From: Microbacterium maritypicum
GTDB lineage: Bacteria; Actinomycetota; Actinomycetes; Actinomycetales; Microbacteriaceae
Assembly: GCF_041529975.1 (NCBI RefSeq)
Contig: NZ_CP168030.1
Location: 1,984,001 to 2,048,000, forward strand
DNA length: 64,000 nt
Direction: 5' to 3'
Shown here: positions 40,888-49,104 of the stretch, piece by piece
How the letters are laid out: the number at the start of each line of letters is the position of its first letter
How positions within the stretch are numbered: position 1 is the stretch's first letter
Program-made: the position numbers and the translations under genes
The notes under the pieces: model-generated
Databases searched by the model: none
What the model saw: only the letters and a program-made list of their open reading frames with translations
What the model was told of the DNA's origin: nothing

Positions 40888-41891
40888 ACCGCACCGTCCG
40901 CAGCGTCGCCACCTCGCTCGCCGTCGGGTTCGCGCTGTACTTCGTCGCGCGCGGTATCTGGTGGATCGAGCAGCCGACCGCACCGCTGGCGATGGTCCTC
41001 GCGATCGGTCTCTACCTCGTCGTCGTCAACATCGCGATCCTCGGCAGCGCCACTACGGTGCGGATGCCGTTGTGGTCGGCCGTGCTCGCGCTGCTGGCCA
41101 GTGCCGTCATCCCGGCGCTGGTGACGTTCGCGCTCGACCCCGCCGACCGCACTGCACCGTTCGCCACCTGGTACATCGGCGCACTCGGCCTGCTCGGGGT
41201 CGTGTGCGTCGTCCGTCGTCGGTTCCTCGTCGGCTGGGCGACGCTGGCGGTCCTGGTGGCGGCGACGTCCGCCTATCTCGGCCTCGGTGTCGCGTTGAGC
41301 CTCGGTCTGGTGGGCTCGATCATGTGGGTCGTCGTCGCCCGTCTGCTCGTGATGTTCTGGGATCGCGCGGTCCGCGACACGGAACGCCTCGCCGAGATCC
41401 AGCAGGCGGTCTCGGCCTGGCACGCCACGCAACGGGTGCGTCAGCGTGAACGGCGCCTGCGCACGCAGTTCGCTCTGGCTGTCGCGGGGCCCGTCCTGAG
41501 CCGTGTGGTGGCGTCTCGCGGGTCGTTGGACGATCAGGAGCGCCTGGATGCCCGTCTGGCCGAGGGGCGACTGCGGGATGAGCTGCGCGGTGCGGATCTG
41601 CTCAACGATGCGGTGCGGAATGCGATCGACAGCGCGCGTCGACGGGGCGCGGTCGTGACGGTGTTCGACGAAGGCGGCTTCGACGGCATCGACGAGGCGC
41701 GACGGGTCGAGATCCGGGATGAGCTGGCCGCCGTGCTCATCCGTGCCCGGAGCGCTCGCCTCATCATCCGTTCGGCTCGTGATCCTCGCGTCGCCGTGAC
41801 CGTGGTCGGCCGCGCCGGCACTCGCTCCTCCGGCGACGATGATTCCGTCGACCTGTGGCACGAGATCCTGCGGGACGCCGCCGCGGTCTGA
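40884..41891 (+). CDS. Membrane protein with a kinase-like but motif-poor cytosolic region
   Basis: A protein of 335 aa starting at GTG 40884, overlapping the kinase stop by 4 nt. It has about six helices in residues ~8-155, similar in layout to the kinase before it, then a ~180-residue charged cytosolic part. That part has a coiled-coil-like stretch (DRAVRDTERLAEIQQAVSAW) and a segment LRDELRGADLLNDAVRNAIDSARRRGAVV, but no clear H-box, N-box or G-boxes. It may be a degenerate kinase or an accessory sensor that modulates the two-component pair. I do not recognise a named family. Confidence 0.75.
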   Translation: MNRTVRSVATSLAVGFALYFVARGIWWIEQPTAPLAMVLAIGLYLVVVNIAILGSATTVRMPLWSAVLALLASAVIPALVTFALDPADRTAPFATWYIGALGLLGVVCVVRRRFLVGWATLAVLVAATSAYLGLGVALSLGLVGSIMWVVVARLLVMFWDRAVRDTERLAEIQQAVSAWHATQRVRQRERRLRTQFALAVAGPVLSRVVASRGSLDDQERLDARLAEGRLRDELRGADLLNDAVRNAIDSARRRGAVVTVFDEGGFDGIDEARRVEIRDELAAVLIRARSARLIIRSARDPRVAVTVVGRAGTRSSGDDDSVDLWHEILRDAAAV

Positions 41892-41933
41892 CCCCCACCG
41901 ACGCGGCGCGCCGCCCCTCGGCTCCGGTGGGGG
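41892..41933 (+). terminator. Terminator hairpin after the two-component operon
   Basis: A 9-bp perfect stem CCCCCACCG / CGGTGGGGG (41892-41900 with 41925-41933), starting at the base after the stop codon. The 24-nt loop is itself GC-rich and self-complementary. Confidence 0.65.
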
Positions 41934-41963
41934 AGGAGACCGGAGTCGAGGCGGTAGAGAGTG

Positions 41964-41996
41964 GGCGAGGGGCGGCGTATCCGCCTGCCCCTCGCC
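41964..41996. terminator. Second hairpin in the gap before the ROK gene
   Basis: A 10-bp perfect stem GGCGAGGGGC / GCCCCTCGCC (41964-41973 with 41987-41996) around a 13-nt loop. It may back up the first terminator. Confidence 0.55.
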
Positions 41997-42042
41997 GTGC
42001 GGACAGTTACCCGAAAACCGTCCGCTGGTGGCCGATCAGCGT

Positions 42043-42060
42043 CTGTCTACCCTGGGACAG
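42043..42060 (+). promoter_or_regulatory. Candidate -10 element within an inverted repeat upstream of the ROK gene
   Basis: TACCCT (42048-42053) lies between CTGTC and GACAG. If it is used, the ROK mRNA would have a ~110-nt leader. The rest of the gap (to 42158) shows an AT-rich patch (TAGGTATTTT at ~42121) but nothing else I can assign. Confidence 0.35.
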
Positions 42061-42158
42061 AGAGACCAGCCGAACGCGAAGCGTCTCATTCAGTCTGAGG
42101 GTTCTTCCAATCGTTGTCTGTAGGTATTTTGGGGGACACGATTTCCCCGCCGATGGGG

Positions 42159-42164
42159 GATCAT
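42159..42164 (+). promoter_or_regulatory. Weak -10-like element before the ROK start
   Basis: GATCAT 6 nt before ATG 42171. It keeps only A2 and T6 of the hexamer, so it is much weaker than the other examples. Confidence 0.3.
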
Positions 42165-42170
42165 TGGACG

Positions 42171-43403
42171 ATGGGAACGCGCCGGGGCACGAATCTTCCG
42201 CGGATGGGCGACTTCAATCAGTCCGTCGTGTTGGAGGCCATCCGTCAGTCCGGTGAGGGGTCGAGCCGGATCGAGCTCGCCGCAGCGACGGGTCTGTCGG
42301 CGCAGACCGTCACCAACATCACGCGGCGGCTGCTCGATGAAGGCCTCATCCGCGAGGCCGGGCGCACGATCAACGGACCGGGCAAGCCGCGCGTCACGCT
42401 GCGGCTCGTCGCGGACAGCCGCTTCTCGGTCGGTGTGCATCTGGATCCCGCCCTCATGACTTTCGTGCTCCTCGACCTGTCCGGTGCGGTCGTGCGGCGT
42501 GTCGGCGTGCGCACCCCGGCCATGGAACCTCCTCGGATCGTCCAGGCCATGGCGGCGACGGTCGACGCGCTCATCACGGTCTCGGGCATCGACAGGGCAT
42601 CGATCGCCGGTGTCGGGGTCGCGGCGCCCGGCCCCCTCGATGCGGAGAAGGGCACCGTGATCGACCCGCCGAAGCTGCTCGGCTGGAACCGCGTGCCGCT
42701 TCGCTCCGTGCTGGCCGAGGCGATCGGCCTCCCGGTGGTACTCGAGAAGGACACGACCGCCGCCGCGGTGGGCGAGCTCTGGACGCGGAGGGCGTCGGCC
42801 GACGACTCCTTCGTGTTCGTGTATCTGGGCACGGGTATCGGGGCGGCGCTGGCCAGAGACGGGGAAGCCGTCCCCGGAAGCACCCGCAACATCGGAGAGA
42901 TCGGACACCTCATCGTCGATCCGGACGGACCGCCGTGCACGTGCGGCTCCCGTGGGTGCGTCGAGGTCGTCTGCACGCCGCAGGCGATCGTCGCGCAGGC
43001 GGAGCGGGCGGGAGTGTTCCGCGACGATCGTGAGCTCAGCGATGTCGAGGCGGTGGACGCGCGTTTCACGGAGCTGTGTCAGCGGGCGGCTGACGGCGAT
43101 GAGCTCGCCGACGGTGTGCTGACGCGGGCCGCGGCGCACATGGCGGTGCTGACGGCCGGGCTGACGAACATGCTCGACGTGGACCGTGTGGTCTTCGGTG
43201 GCCCATTCTGGTCGCGGCTGGCCGAGGTCTACCTGCGGGAGATCCCCGACCGGCTCGAACGGGCGAGCGCCACACGTGCGGTGCGCTCGCTGCCCGTGGA
43301 CGGGACGGTCGTCGGTGACGATGTCGCCGCTGTGGGGGCCGGCTGCGTGGTACTCGACTCCGTGCTCAGCCCGCGAGCATCGGCGCTGCTGCTCGACCAC
43401 TGA
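42171..43403 (+). CDS. ROK-family transcriptional regulator
   Basis: A protein of ~410 aa with an N-terminal winged HTH (QSVVLEAIRQSGEGSSRIELAAATGLSAQTVTNITRRLLDEG) fused to a ROK sugar-kinase-like domain. The ROK signature includes GVAAPGPLD, GTGIGAALA and the zinc motif CTCGSRGCVE near residue 260. Such NagC/XylR-like proteins repress sugar-use genes and respond to sugars. No adjacent sugar operon is present: the carboxylase epsilon gene converges on it, with 6 bp between. The start could be ATG 42171 or ATG 42153; I prefer 42171 from family N-termini. Confidence 0.88.
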   Translation: MGTRRGTNLPRMGDFNQSVVLEAIRQSGEGSSRIELAAATGLSAQTVTNITRRLLDEGLIREAGRTINGPGKPRVTLRLVADSRFSVGVHLDPALMTFVLLDLSGAVVRRVGVRTPAMEPPRIVQAMAATVDALITVSGIDRASIAGVGVAAPGPLDAEKGTVIDPPKLLGWNRVPLRSVLAEAIGLPVVLEKDTTAAAVGELWTRRASADDSFVFVYLGTGIGAALARDGEAVPGSTRNIGEIGHLIVDPDGPPCTCGSRGCVEVVCTPQAIVAQAERAGVFRDDRELSDVEAVDARFTELCQRAADGDELADGVLTRAAAHMAVLTAGLTNMLDVDRVVFGGPFWSRLAEVYLREIPDRLERASATRAVRSLPVDGTVVGDDVAAVGAGCVVLDSVLSPRASALLLDH

Positions 43404-43409
43404 TCCCGA

Positions 43410-43652
43410 TCAGCCGGAGAATCGTCCCCAGGGGATGTCTCGACGCAGCGGACGACGGAGCGGGCGCTGCGTGCGGGTCCAGGCCGAGACCGACGGCTCC
43501 TCGACGACGGCGTCCGCCGCCTCGGCGGCGTACGCCTCGCTGATCACCGCGATGAGTGCGGCGAGTTCCTCTTCGGTGGCGGCTCCACGGGTGATCTCGA
43601 GCATCGGCGCGACGTCCCCTGATGCTGCGTCCTGCGTGTCGTGCGCGGTCAC
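43410..43652 (-). CDS. Acyl-CoA carboxylase epsilon subunit
   Basis: A protein of 80 aa. The C-terminal half has the epsilon-subunit pattern: [22 protein letters not shown] followed by an Arg/Pro/Trp-rich tail (SAWTRTQRP ... DIPWGRFSG). In actinobacteria this small subunit bridges and stimulates the beta-alpha complex. Its ATG overlaps the beta-chain stop by 4 nt, consistent with stoichiometric translation. The N-terminal ~16 residues are polar and probably disordered. Confidence 0.9.
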   Translation of the reverse strand: MTAHDTQDAASGDVAPMLEITRGAATEEELAALIAVISEAYAAEAADAVVEEPSVSAWTRTQRPLRRPLRRDIPWGRFSG

Positions 43653-45238
43653 AGCGGGATGTTCCCGTGCTTCTTCGGCGGCAGCTCCGCACGCTTGCCG
43701 CGCAGAGCACGCAGCGCCTTCGCGATCGAGACGCGGGTGTTCGCGGGCTCGATGATGCCGTCGAGCTCGCCGCGCTCCGCCGCGAGGAACGGCGACGCCA
43801 CGTCGTAGGTGTACTCGTTCGCGAGGCGGGTGCGCACGGCGGCGACGTCTTCGCCGGCCTCCTCCGCCCTCTTGATCTCACCGCGGTACAGGATGTTGAC
43901 GGCACCCTGGCCGCCCATGACCGCGATCTCGGCGGTGGGCCAGGCGAGGTTCACGTCGGCGCCGAGCTGCTTGGACCCCATCACGATGTAGGCGCCGCCG
44001 TAGGCCTTGCGCAGGATGACGGTGACCAGCGGCACGGTGGCCTCGGCGTACGCGTAGAGGAGCTTCGCACCGCGCCGGATGACGCCTTCCCATTCCTGGT
44101 CGGTGCCCGGCAGGTAGCCGGGCACATCGACGAGGGTGACGATCGGGATCGAGAACGCATCACAGAAGCGCACGAACCGGCTGGCCTTCTCTCCGGCCTC
44201 GATGTTGAGCGTTCCGGCCATCTGCGACGGCTGGTTGGCGATGATGCCGACCGAACGTCCCTCGATGCGGCCGAAGCCGATCACGATGTTCGGGGCGAAC
44301 AGCGGCTGCACCTCGAGGAAGTCGCCTTCGTCGACGATGTGCTCGATCACCGTGTGGATGTCGTAGGGCTGGTTCGTCGAGTCCGGCACGATCGTGTTCA
44401 GCGTGCGGTCGGCGTCGGTGGTCTCGAATTCGAAGGTGCTCTCGTACGAGGGCAGCTCCGCCATGTTGTTGTCGGGGAGGAAGCTGAGGAGCGTGCGCGC
44501 GTAGTCGATCGCATCGTCCTCATCCTCGGCGAGATAGTGCGAGACGCCGGAGCGGGTGTTGTGCGTGTACGCGCCGCCGAGCTCCTCCATACCCACGTCC
44601 TCGCCGGTGACGGTCTTGATCACGTCGGGTCCGGTGACGAACATCTGGCTGGTCTTGTCGACCATGATGACGAAGTCGGTGAGTGCCGGCGAGTACACAG
44701 CTCCTCCGGCGGCCGGGCCCATGATGATGGAGATCTGCGGGATGACTCCGGAAGCGCGGGTGTTCAGGCGGAAGATCTCGCCGTACTTGCCGAGCGCGAC
44801 GACACCCTCCTGGATGCGTGCGCCGCCCGAATCGAGGATGCCGATGCACGGCATGCCTCCGGAGAGCGCGAACTCCATGATCTTGATGATCTTCTCGCCG
44901 GCGACCTCGCCGAGCGATCCGCCGAATGTCGAGAAGTCCTGGGAGTACACCGCGACGGTGCGTCCGTTGATCGTGCCGACGCCGGTGACGACGGAGTCGC
45001 CGTAGGGACGGGAGCGGTCCATGCCGAACGCGGTCGTGCGGTGGCGCACATACTCGTCGAATTCGACGAAGCTCCCGGGGTCGACGAGCAGTTCGATGCG
45101 CTCGCGGGCGGTCATCTTGCCCTTGGCGTGCTGCTTCTCCTTCGCCTTCGCTTCCGCGTCGACGACGGCTTCCGTGTAGCGAGCGCGCAGATCCGCGATC
45201 TTGCCGGCGGTGGTAAAGAGGTCGGGCTTGTCCGTCAC
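43649..45238 (-). CDS. Acyl-CoA carboxylase beta chain (carboxyltransferase)
   Basis: A protein of 529 aa with N- and C-terminal crotonase-like carboxyltransferase domains. It moves carboxylate from biotin on the alpha chain to acetyl- or propionyl-CoA. Visible landmarks are [15 protein letters not shown], the oxyanion-type GGARIQEGV, and the later [13 protein letters not shown] and [12 protein letters not shown] blocks of AccD5/PccB-type proteins. I choose GTG 45238 ([16 protein letters not shown]) because the family begins there and TAGGGT lies 7 nt upstream; a longer frame adds an unlikely Arg-rich leader. The epsilon gene follows with a 4-nt overlap. Confidence 0.94.
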   Translation of the reverse strand: MTDKPDLFTTAGKIADLRARYTEAVVDAEAKAKEKQHAKGKMTARERIELLVDPGSFVEFDEYVRHRTTAFGMDRSRPYGDSVVTGVGTINGRTVAVYSQDFSTFGGSLGEVAGEKIIKIMEFALSGGMPCIGILDSGGARIQEGVVALGKYGEIFRLNTRASGVIPQISIIMGPAAGGAVYSPALTDFVIMVDKTSQMFVTGPDVIKTVTGEDVGMEELGGAYTHNTRSGVSHYLAEDEDDAIDYARTLLSFLPDNNMAELPSYESTFEFETTDADRTLNTIVPDSTNQPYDIHTVIEHIVDEGDFLEVQPLFAPNIVIGFGRIEGRSVGIIANQPSQMAGTLNIEAGEKASRFVRFCDAFSIPIVTLVDVPGYLPGTDQEWEGVIRRGAKLLYAYAEATVPLVTVILRKAYGGAYIVMGSKQLGADVNLAWPTAEIAVMGGQGAVNILYRGEIKRAEEAGEDVAAVRTRLANEYTYDVASPFLAAERGELDGIIEPANTRVSIAKALRALRGKRAELPPKKHGNIPL

Positions 45239-45245
45239 GGATTCC

Positions 45246-45251
45246 ACCCTA
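45246..45251 (-). promoter_or_regulatory. -10 element of leaderless carboxylase beta gene
   Basis: TAGGGT on the minus strand, 7 nt before GTG 45238. Confidence 0.55.
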
Positions 45252-45325
45252 GCGTCGGGGCGACGCGCTCCGTTGGATGCTCGGCACAACGGGTCGGTCG
45301 ATCCTTTGGCGATGAACGCGCGAGC

Positions 45326-46285
45326 TCAATGCCCGCCGGGGTCCGGTTCCTGCTCGTGGTCGGTCTCCTCCAGTGCCGGATCGTTTTTGGGCGAGCGGCC
45401 GAGGGAGAGCGCTTTGCGACCGACCCACTCGACACCGCGGACTGTCGTCCCGGCAGCACCGGCCACCGCCGTGCCGGCGTACCGGGCGCCGCGCAGCACG
45501 CGCAGTTCGACCTTCTCGGCGCCGGGAACGGGCTCCAGCTCGAACGGGAGATCGATCGGAGCTGCACCGAACGCCCGATGCGATGTGGTGAGCACGCGAC
45601 GACCGAGGATGTGGTTTCCGGCCCCGCCGATCGCCGCCCCGATGCCGAACGGCAACGCTTTGCCGATGATCGACGCTCCGCCCTTCGCGGCGAACTGCTT
45701 CACGAACATGCTCTTGAGCTGGTCGACCAGGGGGCCGACGGCGGCGCGGGGCAGCGACTTCGTGACCAGCTCGCCCCAGTACGACGATCTGCTCCCGCCG
45801 CGCCCGGCCATCTGCCCCGCCAGTTGCCCGACCAGGTCGACGCCCTCCTTGCCCAGCATCAGGGTCATCACGAGAGCGCGTGCGCGATCGGGGTTGGCGA
45901 CCGCGATGCCGTGCACCTCGGCGACCGACTGCGCGAAGAGCGCCGTCGACTCCACGAAACCCACGGTCTCGACGCCCGAGAGTGCCAGGGTCACGCCGGT
46001 GCCGATGCCGGGGACGACCGCGGTCGCTCCCACTGCCGCCCCGCCCGTGGTCACGGCAGCGAGGTAGCGTCGCTCGAGGATGCGGATGATCTCGGCGGGC
46101 GTCGCGTGCGGGTTGCGCAGGCGGATGCCGCGGATGTGCGCGAGCACGAGCGGGCGCTGGATCGACAGCACGCGGTCGAGCCCCCGCACCATCATCGGAT
46201 GCTCCGGGGATCCGGCGGGAGGCACGCCCTTGTCCCACGGAGCATCGTCCGGCAGGGAGTGGATCTTGTGCACCTTGGGGGTCAT
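45326..46285 (-). CDS. Uncharacterised actinobacterial protein with a Gly/Ala-rich hydrophobic core
   Basis: A protein of 319 aa that I cannot place firmly. A hydrophilic N-terminus (with ILERRYLAAVTTGG) leads to a Gly-rich amphipathic region AAVGATAVVPGIGTGVTLALSG (residues ~83-104) and a second one (IIGKALPFGIGAAIGGAGNHILGRRVL, ~205-231). The arrangement recalls EcsC-type membrane-associated proteins, but no signature is certain. The C-terminal ~30 residues are charged and disordered. The start is ATG 46285, 6 nt after TAGGAT, so it has its own leaderless promoter downstream of the nucleotidyltransferase terminator. Confidence 0.7.
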   Translation of the reverse strand: MTPKVHKIHSLPDDAPWDKGVPPAGSPEHPMMVRGLDRVLSIQRPLVLAHIRGIRLRNPHATPAEIIRILERRYLAAVTTGGAAVGATAVVPGIGTGVTLALSGVETVGFVESTALFAQSVAEVHGIAVANPDRARALVMTLMLGKEGVDLVGQLAGQMAGRGGSRSSYWGELVTKSLPRAAVGPLVDQLKSMFVKQFAAKGGASIIGKALPFGIGAAIGGAGNHILGRRVLTTSHRAFGAAPIDLPFELEPVPGAEKVELRVLRGARYAGTAVAGAAGTTVRGVEWVGRKALSLGRSPKNDPALEETDHEQEPDPGGH

Positions 46286-46291
46286 GCGGCG

Positions 46292-46297
46292 ATCCTA
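46292..46297 (-). promoter_or_regulatory. -10 element of the leaderless gene at 46285
   Basis: TAGGAT on the minus strand, 6 nt before ATG 46285. Confidence 0.55.
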
Positions 46298-46318
46298 GGG
46301 AGTCAGCCCGCGAAAACG

Positions 46319-46356
46319 CCGAAAGCCCGTCCCCACGACGGGGGCCGGGCTTTCGG
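46319..46356 (-). terminator. Terminator after the nucleotidyltransferase gene
   Basis: An 11-bp perfect stem CCGAAAGCCCG / CGGGCTTTCGG with an inner CCCC/GGGG extension, 8 nt after the stop on the minus strand. Confidence 0.8.
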
Positions 46357-46364
46357 GAATCGGG

Positions 46365-47057
46365 TCAGACGAAGAGGTTCGCCCGCTCGAGGTCTTCTGC
46401 GAAGTCGACCTCGACCGCGTACAGGTCAGAGACGTCCATCGGCTCGAGGAGGAGACCGTCCTCGGCGATGGCCAGCTCGAGACCGCGCTCGAAGTAGTCC
46501 TGATCCTCGACGCGCTGCAGCTGGCGCATGAACGCCTTCTTGTGCGCGGAGGAGATGTAGTTGATGCCCACGGCCTCACCCAGACCGCCCTTGACGGTCT
46601 TGGACAGCTCGTTGATGAAGCCCTCGGCGGTGACCGTGTACTTCACCTCTTCGTCGCTGACCTTGGAGGTGTTGACGGTGACGAACGACTGATCGCGCTC
46701 GATGAAGGCGGCGGCACGACCGAGGATCATCGGGTCGAACACCACGTCGCCGTTCATCCACAGCACGCCACCCTTGCCGGTCGCGCCGAGGGCGCGCAGC
46801 AGGCTCTTCGACGTATTGGTCTCGTCGTAGCGCTCGTTGTGGACGTAGTTGACGGCGGGGAAGGCGTCGATGATGGTCTCGGCGCGATAGCCGACCACTG
46901 TGGTGATGCGCGCGTCCGAACCGAAGGCGGCGCGGATGTTGTCGTGCTGCTGGCCCATGATCGTGCGGCCGTCGCTCAGTTCGGTGAGCGGCTTCGGCAG
47001 CGCTCGGCCGAGGCGCGAGCCCATGCCGGCGGCGAGGATGACGGTCTGAAGAGTCAC
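46365..47057 (-). CDS. Sugar/choline-phosphate nucleotidyltransferase-like protein
   Basis: A protein of 230 aa of the GT-A-like nucleotidyltransferase fold. The N-terminal VILAAGMGSRLGRALPKPLTEL holds the NTP-binding loop, and WMNGDVVFDP gives the metal Asp. Size and the late DVSDLYAVEVDFAEDLERAN suggest the phosphocholine cytidylyltransferase/LicC-like group, which makes CDP-choline or similar activated alcohols, rather than full-length sugar pyrophosphorylases. The start is GTG 47057, 5 nt after AGGAG, so this gene has a normal leader. It is divergent from the ABC exporter genes. Confidence 0.82.
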   Translation of the reverse strand: MTLQTVILAAGMGSRLGRALPKPLTELSDGRTIMGQQHDNIRAAFGSDARITTVVGYRAETIIDAFPAVNYVHNERYDETNTSKSLLRALGATGKGGVLWMNGDVVFDPMILGRAAAFIERDQSFVTVNTSKVSDEEVKYTVTAEGFINELSKTVKGGLGEAVGINYISSAHKKAFMRQLQRVEDQDYFERGLELAIAEDGLLLEPMDVSDLYAVEVDFAEDLERANLFV

Positions 47058-47292
47058 GAGTGCTCCTAAAGGAAGTTGTGTTCACGGTCGATTCACCGAC
47101 CAGACACTTCGTCGTGCCGAGTTCATGGTAGCGAGGCAGCCTGGGAAGCCCCGGGTCGGGGAGCCTCCCGTTGTCATTTCGTGATCGAGTACACACCGGA
47201 CGCACAGGCTCGCCCTCCGGGCCCATTGTGTCGGATCTGAGGGTTCGTCGGTGAATGTTGCGCGGCGGCCTTGGCATGCGGCTCCCCATTGA
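47058..47292. other. Divergent intergenic region, nucleotidyltransferase/ABC exporter
   Basis: About 235 bp with no gene that I can support. It holds the AGGAG site of the minus-strand gene at its left end and several short GC-rich inverted repeats (for example around 47140-47165), but no clear -35/-10 pair for the minus-strand gene. Confidence 0.5.
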
Positions 47293-47298
47293 TACCGT
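47293..47298 (+). promoter_or_regulatory. -10 element of leaderless ABC ATPase gene
   Basis: TACCGT 6 nt before the GTG start at 47305. Confidence 0.55.
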
Positions 47299-47304
47299 AG
47301 GACG

Positions 47305-49104
47305 GTGACTTCCTCCCCTGACGACCGCGCCGCCCAGGTGGACGAGACCGAGACCGCGCCGCCGAAGGCATCGACGAAGCCTGTGGCGAAGACGACTGCC
47401 GCGAAAACGACGCCCGCGAAGACCGCTGCTGCGAAGTCGACGGCTGCGAAGACCGCTGCTGCGAAGTCGACCGCTGCGAAGACCGCTGCTGCGAAGTCGA
47501 CCGCTGCGAAGACCGCTGCTGCGAAGTCGACTGCTTCCAAATCGACCGCCGCGAAGACCACTGCCGCGAAGAAGCCCGCCGGGAATCGCGCTCCGGCGAA
47601 ACCTGCCGCCTCGAAGATGGCTCCTGCCAAGAGGCCCGCCGCCACGACGACGGCGAGATCGGCTGCAGAGCAGGCGGCACCGACCGCTGAGGTCGTCGTG
47701 GAGCCTCTGAAGAACGCCATGCTCGATCGATCCGCGTCGAACGCCGCTCCGAAGCGCACGTCTGCGACGGCCCGCACGGCCGCGGCGAAGAACACGGCCG
47801 CACGTGCCGCGGCGACGAAGCCCGCCGCGGGGACGACGGCATCGGCGAAGTCCGCGGCAGCGAAGACCGCCGCAGCGAAGACCGCCGCAGCCAAGACCGC
47901 CGCAGCGAAGACGGCGGCGGCCAAGACTGCGGCCGCGAAGACCACGGCCCGGTCGACGACCGCGAAGACGGCGGCAGCGAAGACGGCGGCAGCGAAGACG
48001 GCGGCGGCGAAGGCTGCCGCGGAGAAGGCTGCCGCTGCCGCCGCGGAGGCCGAGACGGTTGCCGCCACCGCAACGCCCGTCGTCGAGCCGGCGCCGGCTG
48101 GCGACCAGACGGCTCCCGTCGAGTCCGCTTCGGCGATCGAACCCGCCCCCGCATCCGAGGAACCGGTGCGCGGTGAGGTAGAGGCACCCGCGGTGACGGC
48201 GGCAGACGACGTCGCTGTACCGACCGAGGTCGAGGTCGAGGTCGAGTCGGAGCGCGAAGCGACGTCGGTCGAGGTCGTCGAAGCCGTGGTCGACTCCGAC
48301 GACGCGGCCTCCGACGCGGTCGGCGCAGCCGACAGCACGTCCGACGGCGAGGCGATCAGCATCCGCGGTCTCGTGAAGCAGTTCGGCGACAATCGTGCCG
48401 TCGCCGGAATCGACCTGACAGTCCCGGCCGGGTCGTTCTACGGCGTCGTCGGCCCCAATGGCGCCGGTAAGACCACCACGCTCTCCATCGTCGCCGGTCT
48501 GCTGCGCGCCGATGAGGGCAGCGTCGTGATCTGCGGAATCGATCAGGCGGTGCAGCCGCAGGCGGCGAAGCGAATGATGGGCGTGCTGCCCGACCGGCTG
48601 CGCACGTTCGACCGGCTCACCGGCCGCCAGCTCCTCTACTACTACGGGCTTCTGCGCGGGCTCACGGCCGATGTCATCGAGAAGCGTGCGGCTGACCTCG
48701 CTCGTGCCTTCGATCTCGGCGACGCGCTCAGCCGAGTGGTCTCGGACTATTCGGCTGGCATGACGAAGAAGATCATGCTCGCGGGGGCCATGATCCATTC
48801 GCCGCGCGTCCTCGTGCTCGACGAGCCGTTCGAATCGGTCGATCCGGTCTCGTCCGCGGTCATCCTCGACATCCTGCGCGCCTACGTCTCACACGGCGGC
48901 ACCGTCATCCTCTCCAGCCACGGCATGGACCTGGTCGAGCGCGTCTGCTCGCGTGTGGCCATCATCGTCAACGGTGAGGTGCTCGCAGAAGGAACGATCG
49001 ACGAGGTGCGCGCAGGTCAGACCCTCGAAGCGCGCTTCGTAGAGCTCGCCGGATCCAGTGGAGAGGTGGAGGGGCTCGAGTGGCTGCACACGTTCTCCGA
49101 CTGA
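47305..49104 (+). CDS. ABC ATPase with a long histone H1-like Lys/Ala-rich N-terminal extension
   Basis: A protein of 599 aa. Residues ~20-255 are low-complexity Lys/Ala/Thr/Pro repeats (units such as TAAAKS and AAAKT), like the tails of histone H1 or mycobacterial HupB. Residues ~256-350 are the opposite, acidic and Val/Glu-rich. The ABC domain begins at ~351: Walker A GPNGAGKTT (~383-391), signature YSAGMTKK (~482), Walker B LVLDEP (~505) and the switch His in SSHGMD. The signature is of the drug/ABC-2 exporter type. The next gene, its membrane partner, overlaps by 25 nt. GTG 47305 follows a -10 element by 6 nt. The frame is intact across the junction, so this is a real fusion, not a chance read-through. 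Confidence 0.88.
   Translation: MTSSPDDRAAQVDETETAPPKASTKPVAKTTAAKTTPAKTAAAKSTAAKTAAAKSTAAKTAAAKSTAAKTAAAKSTASKSTAAKTTAAKKPAGNRAPAKPAASKMAPAKRPAATTTARSAAEQAAPTAEVVVEPLKNAMLDRSASNAAPKRTSATARTAAAKNTAARAAATKPAAGTTASAKSAAAKTAAAKTAAAKTAAAKTAAAKTAAAKTTARSTTAKTAAAKTAAAKTAAAKAAAEKAAAAAAEAETVAATATPVVEPAPAGDQTAPVESASAIEPAPASEEPVRGEVEAPAVTAADDVAVPTEVEVEVESEREATSVEVVEAVVDSDDAASDAVGAADSTSDGEAISIRGLVKQFGDNRAVAGIDLTVPAGSFYGVVGPNGAGKTTTLSIVAGLLRADEGSVVICGIDQAVQPQAAKRMMGVLPDRLRTFDRLTGRQLLYYYGLLRGLTADVIEKRAADLARAFDLGDALSRVVSDYSAGMTKKIMLAGAMIHSPRVLVLDEPFESVDPVSSAVILDILRAYVSHGGTVILSSHGMDLVERVCSRVAIIVNGEVLAEGTIDEVRAGQTLEARFVELAGSSGEVEGLEWLHTFSD
47416..47535 (+). repeat. Tandem 30-bp coding repeats (Lys/Ala-rich block 1)
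   Basis: Three nearly identical 30-bp units at 47431-47460, 47461-47490 and 47491-47520 with half units on both sides, encoding AKSTAAKTAA. The second and third are identical and the first differs at one base, pointing to recent expansion. Confidence 0.85.
47857..48015 (+). repeat. Tandem 15-bp coding repeats (Lys/Ala-rich block 2)
   Basis: About ten 15-bp units encoding AAAKT, interrupted once at 47945-47960 by ARSTTAK codons. Units differ mostly at third positions (GCC/GCG/GCA), so this block is older than block 1. Confidence 0.8.

Noticed and set aside
47416..48015. CRISPR-like array
   Set aside because: Repeats are contiguous, in-frame, 15 or 30 bp, with no unique spacers, and they encode Lys/Ala repeats of the ABC ATPase.
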